Positions 16,311 through 25,955 of a stretch of DNA of 64,000 bases are shown piece by piece. Numbering within the stretch: the stretch's first letter is position 1; every line of letters starts with the position of its first letter. The stretch covers positions 124,001 through 188,000 of the forward strand of contig NZ_PIPK01000003.1 in NCBI RefSeq assembly GCF_003987335.1. The letters are read 5' to 3'. Origin of the DNA: Aliidiomarina maris (GTDB lineage Bacteria > Pseudomonadota > Gammaproteobacteria > Enterobacterales > Alteromonadaceae). The translations under genes and the position numbers were made by a program. The notes beneath the pieces were generated by a model. It did no database searches. It saw only the letters and a program-made list of their open reading frames with translations, and was not told the origin of the DNA.

Positions 16311-19300
16311 TTAACGGCGATTCGCGCGCTGCACGTGTTGCAATAATGCTTTTAACTGCGCGGGTTTAACCGGTTTTGCCACAAACTGCAGGCCCAGCTT
16401 GCGCGCTTGCTTTTTCACCTCTGCTTCGCGCACTGCTGTGACCAGTGCACCTTGCAACGGCGCCTGCCATAACTGTTGGAGTTGCGCCGCTAAGGTTAAG
16501 CCGTCACTGCCATGGCCGAGTTGATAATCAAGTAACACCCCATCAGGTTTGGGATGCGCTTGAGCGTACTCCAGTGCTTCACTGGCACGGGTGAAGCAAC
16601 TGCAGGTTGAGCCCCATTTTTCCAGCAAAGCCCGCAGTGCATTTAAGTTCTCGGGGTCATCGTCGACACATAAAAAGTGCATGGTCTGAGTTTGGGTACG
16701 ACTCACTTGTTGCGGTTTTTGGCGCACCACATGCACGGCCTCGCCCATTGGCACTCGCACCGAGAAACAACTTCCTTTACCAAGGCTTGAGCGAATACTG
16801 ATCGGGCTATTTAACTGGGTCGCCATCCGCTGCGCCACCGACAAACCTAAGCCAACCCCGCTGGTTGAGCCTTTGTGATAACGAATAAAGGCTTCAAATA
16901 TACGCTCATGTTGCTGCTCAGGGATACCAGGGCCGGTGTCCCACACGCTAATTTCCACCAGGCGACCATGCAGCCGCACGCCTAACACTACGCGTCCGTG
17001 TTCGGTGTACTTAATTGCATTGGATAAAAAGTTCTGCACAATGCGACGTAAATAGGTCGGATCGGTATGCACCACCACGCCACTGCGAATATACGCCCTA
17101 AAATCCAGCTTTCGCTGCTGCGCCAGCACTGCATATTCTTGTACCAAGGGGGTGAGCACTTGGGCGAGATCAACGTGTTTTAGCTTGGGCTGCAACGCGC
17201 CCTGTTCCATCTTGGCTATCGACAACAAGGTTGACAGCAAATGTTCGGTCGAATCCAACGCATTATCGACCTTGCCAAGCAATTGGTTGTTCTTGGCATC
17301 GAGCTGTTCGTGGTCTATCGCCTCAATGTACAAGCGCGCTGCATTCAGTGGCTGCAAAATATCGTGGCTGGCTAAGGCTAAGAACCTGGTTTTACTCGCA
17401 TTCGCGGCCTCAGCCTCAGCCTTTGCCCGCTTCAGCTCTTCTTCGGTATCCCGCCGCCGTTCAATCTCTTCAGTCAGTTCGCGGTTAACCTCGCGCACCT
17501 GACGCGCACGGCTTTCAATCCGTGCTTCGAGGTCGATATTCGCGTCTTCCAGCGCTTGCTGGGTTTCAATATGTTCAGTCACGTCGGTGAAACTGGTAAC
17601 AAACCCGCCGTTGGGCAAGGGGTTACCAACCATTTCAATCACCCGGCCGTCACTACGCCGACGAATAAAGCGGTGGGCCGAGCCTTGTTGCATATAGCGC
17701 AGGCGCTTATCGACTAAATCTTCGACTTCGCCAGGGCCACACTCGCCGCGTTCGGCGTTGTAGCGGATCAAATCCGCAATTGGGCGGCCTGGCTGCACCA
17801 TGCCATCCGGGTACTCAAATAAATCTAAATAACGCTTGTTCCACACCACTAAGCGCAGGTCAGCGTCCACCACCGAAATACCTTGGGCGAGGTTTTCCAG
17901 CGAGCTAAACATAATAGATTGTTGATTTTGCAACGCTTGGGTCGTGTCATCAAAGAAGTGCACCACCTCTTCCAAGTTAAGCTGGCGGTCGTCCAGCGCC
18001 GCGCTCACCAGTGAACGCGCAGTCGAGGCACCCAGCACGCCGGAAATAGCTCGTTCGGTATATTCAATAAAGTGCGCATCGGCGACGGCATTGAGCTGTA
18101 AGTCATAGCGGGCGCCATAGTCCGCCACTAATTGCTCGGTGCGCTCACGGCCAAGAAAGGTTTGCATCAACATTTTCAGATCGCGCCCACGGGCCTGGTG
18201 CGCACGTTTGGTTTCTGCAGGCAATTGCGTGTCGCGTGGGCGGGTATAAGCCATCGCCTGAATGCGGTCAATCAAGCTCGGTACGGCCAGCAAACTAAAC
18301 ACCACATACGTCGCGAGGTTAGCGAGGAAACTATACAGCGCGCCATAAGTGATCACCGCTTCTGTGTCTTCCACGCTCAAAGCTTGGCCGCTCACCAGCG
18401 GCAGTATCACGGTGAGGCCGAGCACCACGAAGCCTGCTGCAAGCCCCATATACACGCCTTGGGCGTGCCCACGGCGCCAATATAGCCCGCCTAGCACCGC
18501 TGGCACTAACTGAAATACCACCGAGAACGCGAGTAAGCCCATACTCACTAAGTTCAGCTGTTCCAGCCAAAAGTGGTAACACACCCAGCCAAGCAACAAA
18601 ATACTGGTGATCGCAATCCGGCGCACCAGCAACAATTTACGGTAAAAACGCCGCGCTTGAGGCATGCGCGTCACATCACGCTTGAGCACCAAGGGCATAA
18701 TTACGTCATTACTGACCATGGTGCTTAAGGTTAGCGTCGCGATAACCACCATTGCAGTTGCGGCTGAAATGCCACCGACGAATACGAACAGCGCCAGCAT
18801 ATCCAGCCCTGCACTCATCGGTAGCAATAGCGAATAAGTGCCACCGTCGACACCGGCAGGCAGCAAAGCGTCACCCGCGATGGCTATCATCGCGATAGCG
18901 AGAGAAGTAAGCAGTAAGTAACTGGGGAACACCCAACGCGCCGTATTCAGGTGCGACAAATGGACGTTATCAATCACCGTGACATGAAACTGGCGTGGTA
19001 AACATAAGATTGCGCCTGCCGCCATGAAGAGCTGGATCATAAACACCGGCGTGAGCGCACCTTGCCAGGTCCAGCCATCATCCAGGTTGAGGCTTTGTAG
19101 TTGCGCACTAAAGCTAAGATCGCTGCTGCCACGGAGTAAGTAAAACGCGACCACGGCTGCGGTCAACAGCGCCAGCAATTTAACCGCAGACTCGAATGCT
19201 ATGGCTAGCATCATACCGTTGCGATACTGGGTGACGTCGATATGGCGAGTGCCGAACATAATCGCGAACGCCGCCATTAATAATGCCACGGCTAGTTCTT

Positions 19301-19769
19301 TCAGCGAGTAGGCAGCGGTCGGGTCATCAGGCCCGACTAAGGCGGAAAAACTCACCCCCACAGCTTTAAGCTGCAGCGCAATGTAAGGCACAATAGATGC
19401 GGCAGCAATCAAGGTCACCACCAGCGCCATGCGATGCTGCTTGCCGTAACGCGAGGCAATAAAATCGGCAATTGAGGTAATATTTTGTTGCTTACTCACC
19501 GCCACCATTTTGCGTACCACCGGCAGGCCGAATAGGTACAACAACATCGGGCCTAACAAAATAGGCAGGAAGCTCCAGCCACTCTGGGCGGCATTATCAA
19601 TCGCACCGTAGTAGGTCCAGGACGTGCAATAAATGGCGAGTGACAACGCATACACACTGGGGTGCAAGCTCCAGCGATAACCACGCGATTTGCGCCGGTC
19701 GCCCCAAACGGCGATAGCGAACAAAAGTGCAATGTAGGCAAGGCCTGTGGTTACCAGTACCCAACTCAT
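16311..19769 (-). CDS. crbS: CrbS-like hybrid sensor histidine kinase with SLC5 transporter domain
   Basis: 1152 residues. Residues 1 to about 490 form an SLC5 sodium/solute-symporter module with 12-13 helices (SGWSFLPILLGPMLLYLFGL, IADFIASRYGKQHRMALVV). A linker with the STAC region follows, then a PAS domain at about 615-725 (AQGISVVDADLRLVVWNKRY), a coiled coil, a HisKA/HATPase core (phosphoacceptor His near 800 in ALASHDILQPLNAAR; NFLSNAIKYT; WDTGPGIPEQ; GVGLGLSVAQRM) and a receiver near 1030-1150 (FLCVDDDPENL, LLDYQLG, VAKPVKP). CrbS/CrbR (MxtR/ErdR in Pseudomonas) turns on acs for acetate use. Here it sits 9 nt behind its regulator and next to acs, so the assignment is strong, though the sensed ligand is unknown. 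Confidence 0.88.
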   Translation of the reverse strand: MSWVLVTTGLAYIALLFAIAVWGDRRKSRGYRWSLHPSVYALSLAIYCTSWTYYGAIDNAAQSGWSFLPILLGPMLLYLFGLPVVRKMVAVSKQQNITSIADFIASRYGKQHRMALVVTLIAAASIVPYIALQLKAVGVSFSALVGPDDPTAAYSLKELAVALLMAAFAIMFGTRHIDVTQYRNGMMLAIAFESAVKLLALLTAAVVAFYLLRGSSDLSFSAQLQSLNLDDGWTWQGALTPVFMIQLFMAAGAILCLPRQFHVTVIDNVHLSHLNTARWVFPSYLLLTSLAIAMIAIAGDALLPAGVDGGTYSLLLPMSAGLDMLALFVFVGGISAATAMVVIATLTLSTMVSNDVIMPLVLKRDVTRMPQARRFYRKLLLVRRIAITSILLLGWVCYHFWLEQLNLVSMGLLAFSVVFQLVPAVLGGLYWRRGHAQGVYMGLAAGFVVLGLTVILPLVSGQALSVEDTEAVITYGALYSFLANLATYVVFSLLAVPSLIDRIQAMAYTRPRDTQLPAETKRAHQARGRDLKMLMQTFLGRERTEQLVADYGARYDLQLNAVADAHFIEYTERAISGVLGASTARSLVSAALDDRQLNLEEVVHFFDDTTQALQNQQSIMFSSLENLAQGISVVDADLRLVVWNKRYLDLFEYPDGMVQPGRPIADLIRYNAERGECGPGEVEDLVDKRLRYMQQGSAHRFIRRRSDGRVIEMVGNPLPNGGFVTSFTDVTEHIETQQALEDANIDLEARIESRARQVREVNRELTEEIERRRDTEEELKRAKAEAEAANASKTRFLALASHDILQPLNAARLYIEAIDHEQLDAKNNQLLGKVDNALDSTEHLLSTLLSIAKMEQGALQPKLKHVDLAQVLTPLVQEYAVLAQQRKLDFRAYIRSGVVVHTDPTYLRRIVQNFLSNAIKYTEHGRVVLGVRLHGRLVEISVWDTGPGIPEQQHERIFEAFIRYHKGSTSGVGLGLSVAQRMATQLNSPISIRSSLGKGSCFSVRVPMGEAVHVVRQKPQQVSRTQTQTMHFLCVDDDPENLNALRALLEKWGSTCSCFTRASEALEYAQAHPKPDGVLLDYQLGHGSDGLTLAAQLQQLWQAPLQGALVTAVREAEVKKQARKLGLQFVAKPVKPAQLKALLQHVQRANRR

Positions 19770-19778
19770 GGCAGTCGG

Positions 19779-20435
19779 TTATTTCACTTCTTCTTCAGGG
19801 GGTGCCAACTGCAAACGCTCAGCCAGTAATACGGCTTGGGTGCGGCTGTATACATCCAGTTTGCGGAAAATGGCGGTCATGTGTGCCTTGACCGTGGCTT
19901 CAGTAATGCCAAGCTGGTAGGCAATTTGTTTGTTCAACAAACCTTCATGCACGTAGTACAACACACGATATTGCTGCGGCGTTAATGCAGCGACTTTATC
20001 TGCAAGTTCAATATCTTCCTGGGACAAGCTCTGAATTTGTGATCGCATGCCCTCGGGCAACCACTCGTCGCCGTCTAAAATGCTACCAATCGCAGCGGCA
20101 ATTTGCTGCGACGGCATCGATTTTGGAATAAATCCGAGCGCGCCAAAGCCGATACAACGGCCAATCACCGCAGGGTCTTCGGTGCCGGAAATAATCGCAA
20201 CAGGTAACAGTGGGAAGTCTTCACGAATTCGAATCAGACCATATAAATCACCCGCCCCTGGCATATGCAAGTCCAGCAACAACAAGTCAATCTCATCGTC
20301 GTTGGCCAGAACATCAAGGGTTGATTCTAAGCTGTCGGCTTCAACAATCTGAAGGTCAGTAAAATGTGTCGCGAGGGCACCTTGCAGCGCCTCGCGAAAC
20401 AAAGGATGGTCATCGGCTATCAACAGTCTGGTCAT
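19779..20435 (-). CDS. crbR: CrbR-like LuxR-family response regulator
   Basis: 218 residues. Receiver at 1-120 (LIADDHPLFREAL, phosphoacceptor Asp in LLLLDLHMPGAGDL, FIPKSM with the conserved Lys) and a LuxR-type helix-turn-helix at about 150-210 (LTPQQYRVLYYVHEGLLNKQ, TEATVKAHMTAIFRKL). In Vibrio cholerae and Pseudomonas the orthologue CrbR/ErdR activates acs. It lies between acs (39 nt) and the hybrid kinase (9 nt). Confidence 0.88.
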   Translation of the reverse strand: MTRLLIADDHPLFREALQGALATHFTDLQIVEADSLESTLDVLANDDEIDLLLLDLHMPGAGDLYGLIRIREDFPLLPVAIISGTEDPAVIGRCIGFGALGFIPKSMPSQQIAAAIGSILDGDEWLPEGMRSQIQSLSQEDIELADKVAALTPQQYRVLYYVHEGLLNKQIAYQLGITEATVKAHMTAIFRKLDVYSRTQAVLLAERLQLAPPEEEVK

Positions 20436-20452
20436 AACGCTATAGTCCTTGC

Positions 20453-20473
20453 GCCGTCCAAACCTTTGACGGC
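20453..20473 (-). terminator. Hairpin between acs and crbR
   Basis: GCCGTC-N9-GACGGC lies directly behind the acs stop codon on the minus strand and is followed by AAGGA and the crbR ATG. There is no T-run, so it is more likely a read-through-limiting or mRNA-stabilising hairpin than a full terminator. Confidence 0.4.
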
Positions 20474-20474
20474 C

Positions 20475-22418
20475 TTACTTATTGAGACGATTATCGATCA
20501 GTGAATCTACCACACTTGGATCAGCAAGCGTAGAGGTATCACCCAGACTCTCGAATTCGTTGGCTGCAATTTTGCGCAGAATACGACGCATAATTTTGCC
20601 TGAACGCGTTTTTGGTAAGCCTGGCGCAAATTGAATAAAGTCAGGGGTCGCTATCGGGCTTAAGTCCGTGCGCACCCATTTAATCAATTCTTTGCGTAAG
20701 TCGTCGCTGGCCTCGGTACCTTCCACCACAGTGACATACACATAAATGCCTTGGCCTTTGATGTCGTGGGGAAAGCCAACTACTGCAGCTTCAGCCACTG
20801 CTTCGTGAGCCACCAACGCGCTTTCAATTTCCGCAGTGCCTAACCGGTGGCCAGATACGTTCAACACGTCATCGACACGGCCGGTAATGGTGTAATCACC
20901 ATCGGCGTCTACTTTGGCACCGTCACCAGTAAAATAATAGCCTGGGTAGGTACTAAAATAGGTCTGAATAAAGCGCTCGTGGTCGCCCCACAAGGTGCGC
21001 GACTGACCCGGCCATGAATCGGCAATTACCAGGTTACCCTCGGCAGCACCTTGTAACGCCTTACCTTCGTTATCGACCAAGCCTGGCTTGACCCCAAAGA
21101 ATGGTGTCATCGCACTGCCTGGTTTCATATCTTTTACCGCTGGCAATGGCGTGATCATAATGCCGCCGGTTTCCGTTTGCCAGAAGGTATCCATAATCGG
21201 GCAGTTGCCGTTACCGATACGGTTAAAGTACCAGTCCCAAGCTTCCGGGTTAATCGGTTCACCCACTGAGCCCAGAATTCGCAAACTATCGCGCTTGGTA
21301 CCACGCGCCGCCGCATCGCCTTTAGCCATTAAGGCACGAATGGCAGTTGGTGCGGTGTATAAAATTGTCACCTGATGCTTATCGACAATTTTGGCAATTC
21401 GAGTTTCGTCTGGGTAAGTTGGTACCCCTTCAAACATTAAGGTGGTGGTGCCATTCGCTAATGGACCATACACAATATAGCTATGGCCGGTAATCCAGCC
21501 CACATCAGCAGCACACCAATAAACATCGTCCTCACGCAGATCAAACACGTACTCATGGGTCATTGATGCATACACCATGTAGCCACCTGTGGTGTGTTGC
21601 ACGCCCTTAGGTTTACCTGTGGAGCCAGAGGTATATAAAATGAACAGCGGGTCTTCGGCTTGCATGACCTCGGCTGGGCAGTCACTGTCACAATCGCCAA
21701 GCAGTTCATGCCACCAGACATCTAAACCTTGGTTCCAGGCTACATCAGTATCGGTGTGCTTAAATACCAGCACGTTGGTCACCGATGGGCAGGCATTGTC
21801 TGCGACTGCTTTATCAACATTCGCTTTAAGTGCTACGCCTTTACTACCACGGCGGCCTTCATTAGCAGTAATAATTACCTTGGCTTCGCAGTCATTCACG
21901 CGATCAGCAATCGCATGGGGCGAGAAGCCTGCGAAAATAACCGAATGCACCGCACCAATGCGGGCACAGGCAAGCATCGCAAACGCGGCTTCCGGCACCA
22001 TCGGCATGTAAATCGCCACGCGGTCGCCTTTCTTAACACCAAGCTTTTTTAAACCATTGGCAAGTTTCGCCACCTGCTCATGCAATTCACGGAACGTGAT
22101 GTGCTTTTGCTCATCCACATCGTCGCCTTCCCATACAATCGCAGTTTTATCGGCGCGCTCAGGTAAGTGGCGGTCGACGCAGTTATAACAAGCGTTCAAA
22201 GTTCCGTCACGAAACCACTCAATGGTGACGTCGTCTTTACCAAAGTGGGTGTTTTTGACCTTGGTGTATGGCGTAAACCAGCTAATCCGTTTACCATGCT
22301 CGGCCCAAAAGGCTTCTGGGTCATTAATCGACTTGGTGTACATGTCCTGGTACTTGGCAGCATCCAGTCGTGCTTCTTTTTTTAATGCAGCAGGCATTGG
22401 ATATTGAGCTTGAGCCAT
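20475..22418 (-). CDS. acs: Acetyl-CoA synthetase (AMP-forming) Acs
   Basis: 647 residues, the usual Acs length. It makes acetyl-CoA from acetate, ATP and CoA. The P-loop string [20 protein letters not shown], the A5 motif [11 protein letters not shown], and [20 protein letters not shown] are all intact. The C-terminal acetylation site [18 protein letters not shown] carries the catalytic Lys that is controlled by reversible acetylation. The ribosome site AGGAGG precedes the ATG. Acs is the first gene of a leftward run with crbR, crbS, DUF4212 and the symporter, so uptake, sensing and activation of acetate are together. It is divergent from a porin. Confidence 0.97.
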   Translation of the reverse strand: MAQAQYPMPAALKKEARLDAAKYQDMYTKSINDPEAFWAEHGKRISWFTPYTKVKNTHFGKDDVTIEWFRDGTLNACYNCVDRHLPERADKTAIVWEGDDVDEQKHITFRELHEQVAKLANGLKKLGVKKGDRVAIYMPMVPEAAFAMLACARIGAVHSVIFAGFSPHAIADRVNDCEAKVIITANEGRRGSKGVALKANVDKAVADNACPSVTNVLVFKHTDTDVAWNQGLDVWWHELLGDCDSDCPAEVMQAEDPLFILYTSGSTGKPKGVQHTTGGYMVYASMTHEYVFDLREDDVYWCAADVGWITGHSYIVYGPLANGTTTLMFEGVPTYPDETRIAKIVDKHQVTILYTAPTAIRALMAKGDAAARGTKRDSLRILGSVGEPINPEAWDWYFNRIGNGNCPIMDTFWQTETGGIMITPLPAVKDMKPGSAMTPFFGVKPGLVDNEGKALQGAAEGNLVIADSWPGQSRTLWGDHERFIQTYFSTYPGYYFTGDGAKVDADGDYTITGRVDDVLNVSGHRLGTAEIESALVAHEAVAEAAVVGFPHDIKGQGIYVYVTVVEGTEASDDLRKELIKWVRTDLSPIATPDFIQFAPGLPKTRSGKIMRRILRKIAANEFESLGDTSTLADPSVVDSLIDNRLNK

Positions 22419-22480
22419 GACTACTCCTCCTGATTCAAATGTGCCTTTAGTTGTACTAGTTAACAGGGTGTTAAACCTAT

Positions 22481-22494
22481 TAGACCATAGTCTA
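22481..22494. promoter_or_regulatory. Inverted repeat in the acs / porin divergent region
   Basis: TAGAC-CATA-GTCTA, five-base arms around four bases, 63 nt from the acs ATG and 70 nt from the porin ATG. The 145-bp gap must contain both promoters. A CrbR operator is possible; no consensus is known to me that would confirm it. Confidence 0.3.
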
Positions 22495-22563
22495 GATTGA
22501 AACTCTTAGCCTGTTTGGCACAACATATAGTTTCTGTTTTTATATCCTTAAAAAAGGTCAATC

Positions 22564-23796
22564 ATGATGACAGCACATATTAAACCCCTTAAGAAAAGTC
22601 GCGTCACCAGCGCTGTAGCCGCAGGTTTAGTGGGCCTTACAGCCCTAGCTGGCGCCAGCAGCGCCAGTGCTAACACTGAATTTACCGTTGGTAACACCGA
22701 TTTTCGCTTCGGTGGTTATATCAAGCTGGACATGCTGACTAGCCGTTTTGACAACGGTACCATTGATACCGATAGTATGGGCCGTAACATGTATATTCCT
22801 GGCCTCACACCTGTTGGCGCTGGTACTTCAAACACTGTGACCGACATTCACGCCCGTGAATCACGTTTCTTCTTTGGTACGTCACACCAGCTAGCCAACG
22901 GCGAAACCATCGAGGGCTATTTTGAATTCGATTTTATCGGCACTGTTGGCGCTGACAAGCGTGTGACCAACTCTTACTCCCCGCGTATGCGCCAAGCGTA
23001 TATCGATTTTCGTGGCTGGCGCTTAGGCCAGACTTGGAGTAACTTCCAGGACCTAGCCATTATTCCAGAAGCACCTGACTTTATCGGTGTTGCAGACGGC
23101 ACTGTGTTTACCCGTCAAGCGCAAATTCGTTACACCTTTGATAACGGCTTCTCGGTCTCGGTTGAGCAACCAGAAACGACCGTCACCCCATACTTGGGCG
23201 GCACCCAGCGCATTACCACCGGTGACACCGCGATGCCTGATATCACCGCGCGATACACCACCCGCGTTGACAACGTTCACTTCACAGTTGCGGGTATTTA
23301 CCGCCGCCTTGAAATGCGTAACTTTAACACCACCATTAACGGCGTCGATGGCACTGTCAGCGATACTGAAAACGCATTTGGTGTTAACTTAGCGATGCGT
23401 TGGGACATCGGTCCACACGATATCCGTGCCAGCGTAGTTCACGGTCAAGGCTTAGGTCGTTACGTGGGCGTTAACTTAAGTAATGGCGCCGTCATCAATG
23501 ACGAATTTAACCTGGACGCGATTGACGTCACTGGTTACACCTTTGCGTACCGCCATGTTTGGAACGAAAAATGGCGCACCAACTTCATCTACTCACGTGC
23601 TGATGTTGAAAACGCATCTGAATTCACTGGTATTTTAGCAAACGACAGCACACAGCGTGCTGCAGTGAACATGATGTACCAAGTCAACGAGCGTTTAGTG
23701 GTAGGTGGTGAATTGAGCCGCGCTAACCGCGAATTGATTAGCGGTGCCGACGGTAACCTTGACCGCCTACAGTTCTCTGCGATTTACAATTTCTAA
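22564..23796 (+). CDS. DcaP-like outer-membrane porin
   Basis: 410 residues. The signal peptide ends near SASA/NTEF. The mature protein opens with FRFGGYIKLDMLTSRFDNG and contains ESRFFFGTSHQLANGETIEG, FEFDFIG and AYIDFRGWRLGQTWSNFQD, the pattern of DcaP trimeric porins. It ends in IYNF with the C-terminal Phe needed for barrel insertion. DcaP porins pass small dicarboxylates and similar anions; a role in acetate or other carboxylate entry is suggested only by its place opposite acs. Followed by a strong terminator. Confidence 0.85.
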   Translation: MMTAHIKPLKKSRVTSAVAAGLVGLTALAGASSASANTEFTVGNTDFRFGGYIKLDMLTSRFDNGTIDTDSMGRNMYIPGLTPVGAGTSNTVTDIHARESRFFFGTSHQLANGETIEGYFEFDFIGTVGADKRVTNSYSPRMRQAYIDFRGWRLGQTWSNFQDLAIIPEAPDFIGVADGTVFTRQAQIRYTFDNGFSVSVEQPETTVTPYLGGTQRITTGDTAMPDITARYTTRVDNVHFTVAGIYRRLEMRNFNTTINGVDGTVSDTENAFGVNLAMRWDIGPHDIRASVVHGQGLGRYVGVNLSNGAVINDEFNLDAIDVTGYTFAYRHVWNEKWRTNFIYSRADVENASEFTGILANDSTQRAAVNMMYQVNERLVVGGELSRANRELISGADGNLDRLQFSAIYNF

Positions 23797-23850
23797 GTTG
23801 CGCTTTAGCGACCAAAGCTTGAAGGGTTTGACCTAAAAGCTTTTTTCTTT

Positions 23851-23878
23851 AGCCGCTGCACTTGCAGCGGCTTTTTTT
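23851..23878 (+). terminator. Rho-independent terminator of the porin gene
   Basis: AGCCGCTGCA-CT-TGCAGCGGCT followed by a run of T: a perfect 10-bp stem about 55 nt behind the porin stop codon. One of the strongest terminators in the window. Confidence 0.92.
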
Positions 23879-24031
23879 ATGCCTGCTACGTATGCATGGG
23901 GATACGAGTCATAGACTCGTGTCGCTATCGCCTAAACGCGTGCAACGCCGCGTTGGGCGCATTCGAACTCAACAGCGCTGGTTAGCTTTGCTATCATAGG
24001 CGTTGATAACTTCAGTACGGTGGAGGTAGTC

Positions 24032-24465
24032 ATGAGTAACCATGCCAACTTAAAGCAAGATGAGCACTCGTTCACAGACCTGTTTGGCGATGATGTGGTG
24101 CGATTAAAAGGCGACAAAGTGGCGGAAATCCGTCAAGCGTTTGCCCCCACGTTAGCGCAAAAGGAACGCCAAAAGGCTGCCGCCGCCAGTGCGCAAGACC
24201 ACCCAGCTGATGCATTGAGTGAGTTTATTAGTGATTGGATAGAACCCGACGACCCCATCGGTTGGCGCCGTAATGGCGTTCAGGACGGCGTATTTCGCAG
24301 CTTAAAGCGTGGTCAGTACACCCCAGGGGCAAGTCTGAACTTGAACCCGTGCTGGCGGTGCACAGTGCGCGCCCCGAACATGGGGGCGCAGGCGCCACTT
24401 ATGTCATGATAAAGAAAAATACGGCTGCTAAGATAGCCAACAAAGAGCGTAACCGCCGGCGCTAG
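24032..24465 (+). pseudogene. smrA: smrA (Smr-domain DNA endonuclease), broken by an internal deletion
   Basis: The ATG at 24032 (ribosome site GGAGG) opens a frame that reads like SmrA/YdaL: DLFGDDVVRLKGD, then FISDWIEPDDPIGWRRNGVQ and DGVFRSLKRGQYTPGASLNL, up to the point where the Smr domain should begin. From there the frame gives 21 unrelated residues and stops at 24407-24409. The genuine C-terminus resumes at 24340 in another frame: LEPVLAVHSARPEHGGAGAT, then YVMIKKN, ending at TAG 24465. About 50 residues of the core Smr domain, including its HGxG loop, are missing between the two pieces. So this is an internal deletion with a frame change. Family recognition is from memory of SmrA sequences; the frame break itself is directly visible. 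Confidence 0.8.
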
Positions 24466-24514
24466 GCGGTCTGCTTTAGCTTATTTAATTCGATAAAAAC
24501 TCACAGGACCTAAC

Positions 24515-25897
24515 ATGTTGCATAAACTTGTTGCTAAAACCCTTATCACTGGCACCAGCTTGCTCGCTGTTGCTGGTTTCACCTTCGCCACAACGTCCAC
24601 GGCTTATGCCGAGACTGAGCGCGAAACCCCGCGCAACCTCATTATGGTGATTGGCGATGGCATGGGTTCACCCTACTTGCATGCGTATCGCTATTTTAAA
24701 GACAGTCGTGGCATGACAGACCGCGCCGACATCGAGCATACGATTTTTGACCGTTATTTAGTGGGCTCTGCATCCACCTATCCTGCCGACGACACCCTGG
24801 TCACGGATTCTGCCGCCAGCGCCACCACTTTGGCATCAGGCATTAAGACCTACAACGGTGCCATTGGCTTAGATCCGAACCGTGAACCTGTGAAAAGCAT
24901 GATGGAATATGCCAACGAGCGTGGCATGCTCACTGCCGCCTTGGCCACGGTTCAAGTTACCCATGCCACGCCGGCGGCATTTTTCACTCAAGCTGAAAGC
25001 CGCCGGATGGAAAACCAGATCGCAGACCAATTTGCCACCCGCAACGAAGACGGTGAGTGGAAGTTTGACTTGTTAGTCGGCGGCGGACGCGATTTCTTTG
25101 TGCGCCCTGCGGACGGTGATGAACCAGCGGTCGACCATTTAGAGTATTTCCGTAACAACGGTATGCGCGTAGTAGAAAGCCTTGAAGCACTGCAAACTCA
25201 ACAACGTTTGCCATTAATTGGGTTATTGGCTGACCGTAATTTGCCTTACGTCATTGACTCTGAACCACGTTTAAAGCAAATGACGGAAGAAAGCTTGCGC
25301 CTGCTTGAAAATGAAGACAAACCTTTCGTGATAATGATTGAAGCTTCGATGATTGACTGGTGTGGCCATGGTAACGACATTGGTTGCGCCATGCATGAAA
25401 TGCGCGAGCTGGAAGAATTGCTTGAGTTCTTAGTACCCTACGTTGAAGAGCGCGGCGATACCGCCTTGGTGGTAACAGCAGACCATTCAACCGGCGGTTT
25501 GACCTTAGGCGCAGACGGTCATTACCAATTCCGTGTACAGGAAATTCAACGTCAAGGTCGTGCCTTGCGCACTATGGCCACCGAGCTGATGGACATGCCA
25601 TGGATAGATTGGGAAGCTTACATTGAAAAGCACCTACCCTACCCACTCAGCACCGAGCAACAACAGGCCATTGCTGACGTAGCAGAGTACGAGGGCGACA
25701 ACCATCGCGTCGCTATTAATGACGTGCTGCGCGATATTCTTAACTACCACACTCGCGCTGGCTGGACCACAGGCGGGCACACCGGCGAAGACGTACCTGT
25801 TATCGCAGCAGGCCCATGGGCTGACTATTTCCGCGGCGTGCAAGACCATAGCGACATCGCGAATCAGTTCATTGAATGGATTAAAGCCAACGATTAA
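24515..25897 (+). CDS. Secreted alkaline phosphatase (PhoA superfamily)
   Basis: 460 residues. A signal peptide ends near AYA/ETER (residue 32). Metal site one is in NLIMVIGDGMGSPY, and the nucleophile is S99 in LVTDSAASATTLASGIKTYN. ATVQVTHATPAAFF gives His and Thr ligands; IMIEASMIDWCGHGND and VVTADHSTGGLT complete the two-zinc site; the last His is in WTTGGHTGEDVPV. It releases phosphate from organic esters in the periplasm. No PhoB box was recognised upstream, where the gap is only 49 bp behind the broken smrA. It ends at a bidirectional terminator shared with purL. Confidence 0.93.
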   Translation: MLHKLVAKTLITGTSLLAVAGFTFATTSTAYAETERETPRNLIMVIGDGMGSPYLHAYRYFKDSRGMTDRADIEHTIFDRYLVGSASTYPADDTLVTDSAASATTLASGIKTYNGAIGLDPNREPVKSMMEYANERGMLTAALATVQVTHATPAAFFTQAESRRMENQIADQFATRNEDGEWKFDLLVGGGRDFFVRPADGDEPAVDHLEYFRNNGMRVVESLEALQTQQRLPLIGLLADRNLPYVIDSEPRLKQMTEESLRLLENEDKPFVIMIEASMIDWCGHGNDIGCAMHEMRELEELLEFLVPYVEERGDTALVVTADHSTGGLTLGADGHYQFRVQEIQRQGRALRTMATELMDMPWIDWEAYIEKHLPYPLSTEQQQAIADVAEYEGDNHRVAINDVLRDILNYHTRAGWTTGGHTGEDVPVIAAGPWADYFRGVQDHSDIANQFIEWIKAND

Positions 25898-25917
25898 CTG
25901 TTGCCTATAACTGCCGT

Positions 25918-25944
25918 AAAAAAGCCTGCTATTGCAGGCTTTTT
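25918..25944. terminator. Bidirectional terminator between alkaline phosphatase and purL
   Basis: AAAAAA-GCCTGC-TATT-GCAGGC-TTTTT: symmetrical A and T runs flank a 6-bp GC stem, so it can end transcripts from both sides of this convergent junction. Confidence 0.88.
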
Positions 25945-25955
25945 GCTAAGTGCTA

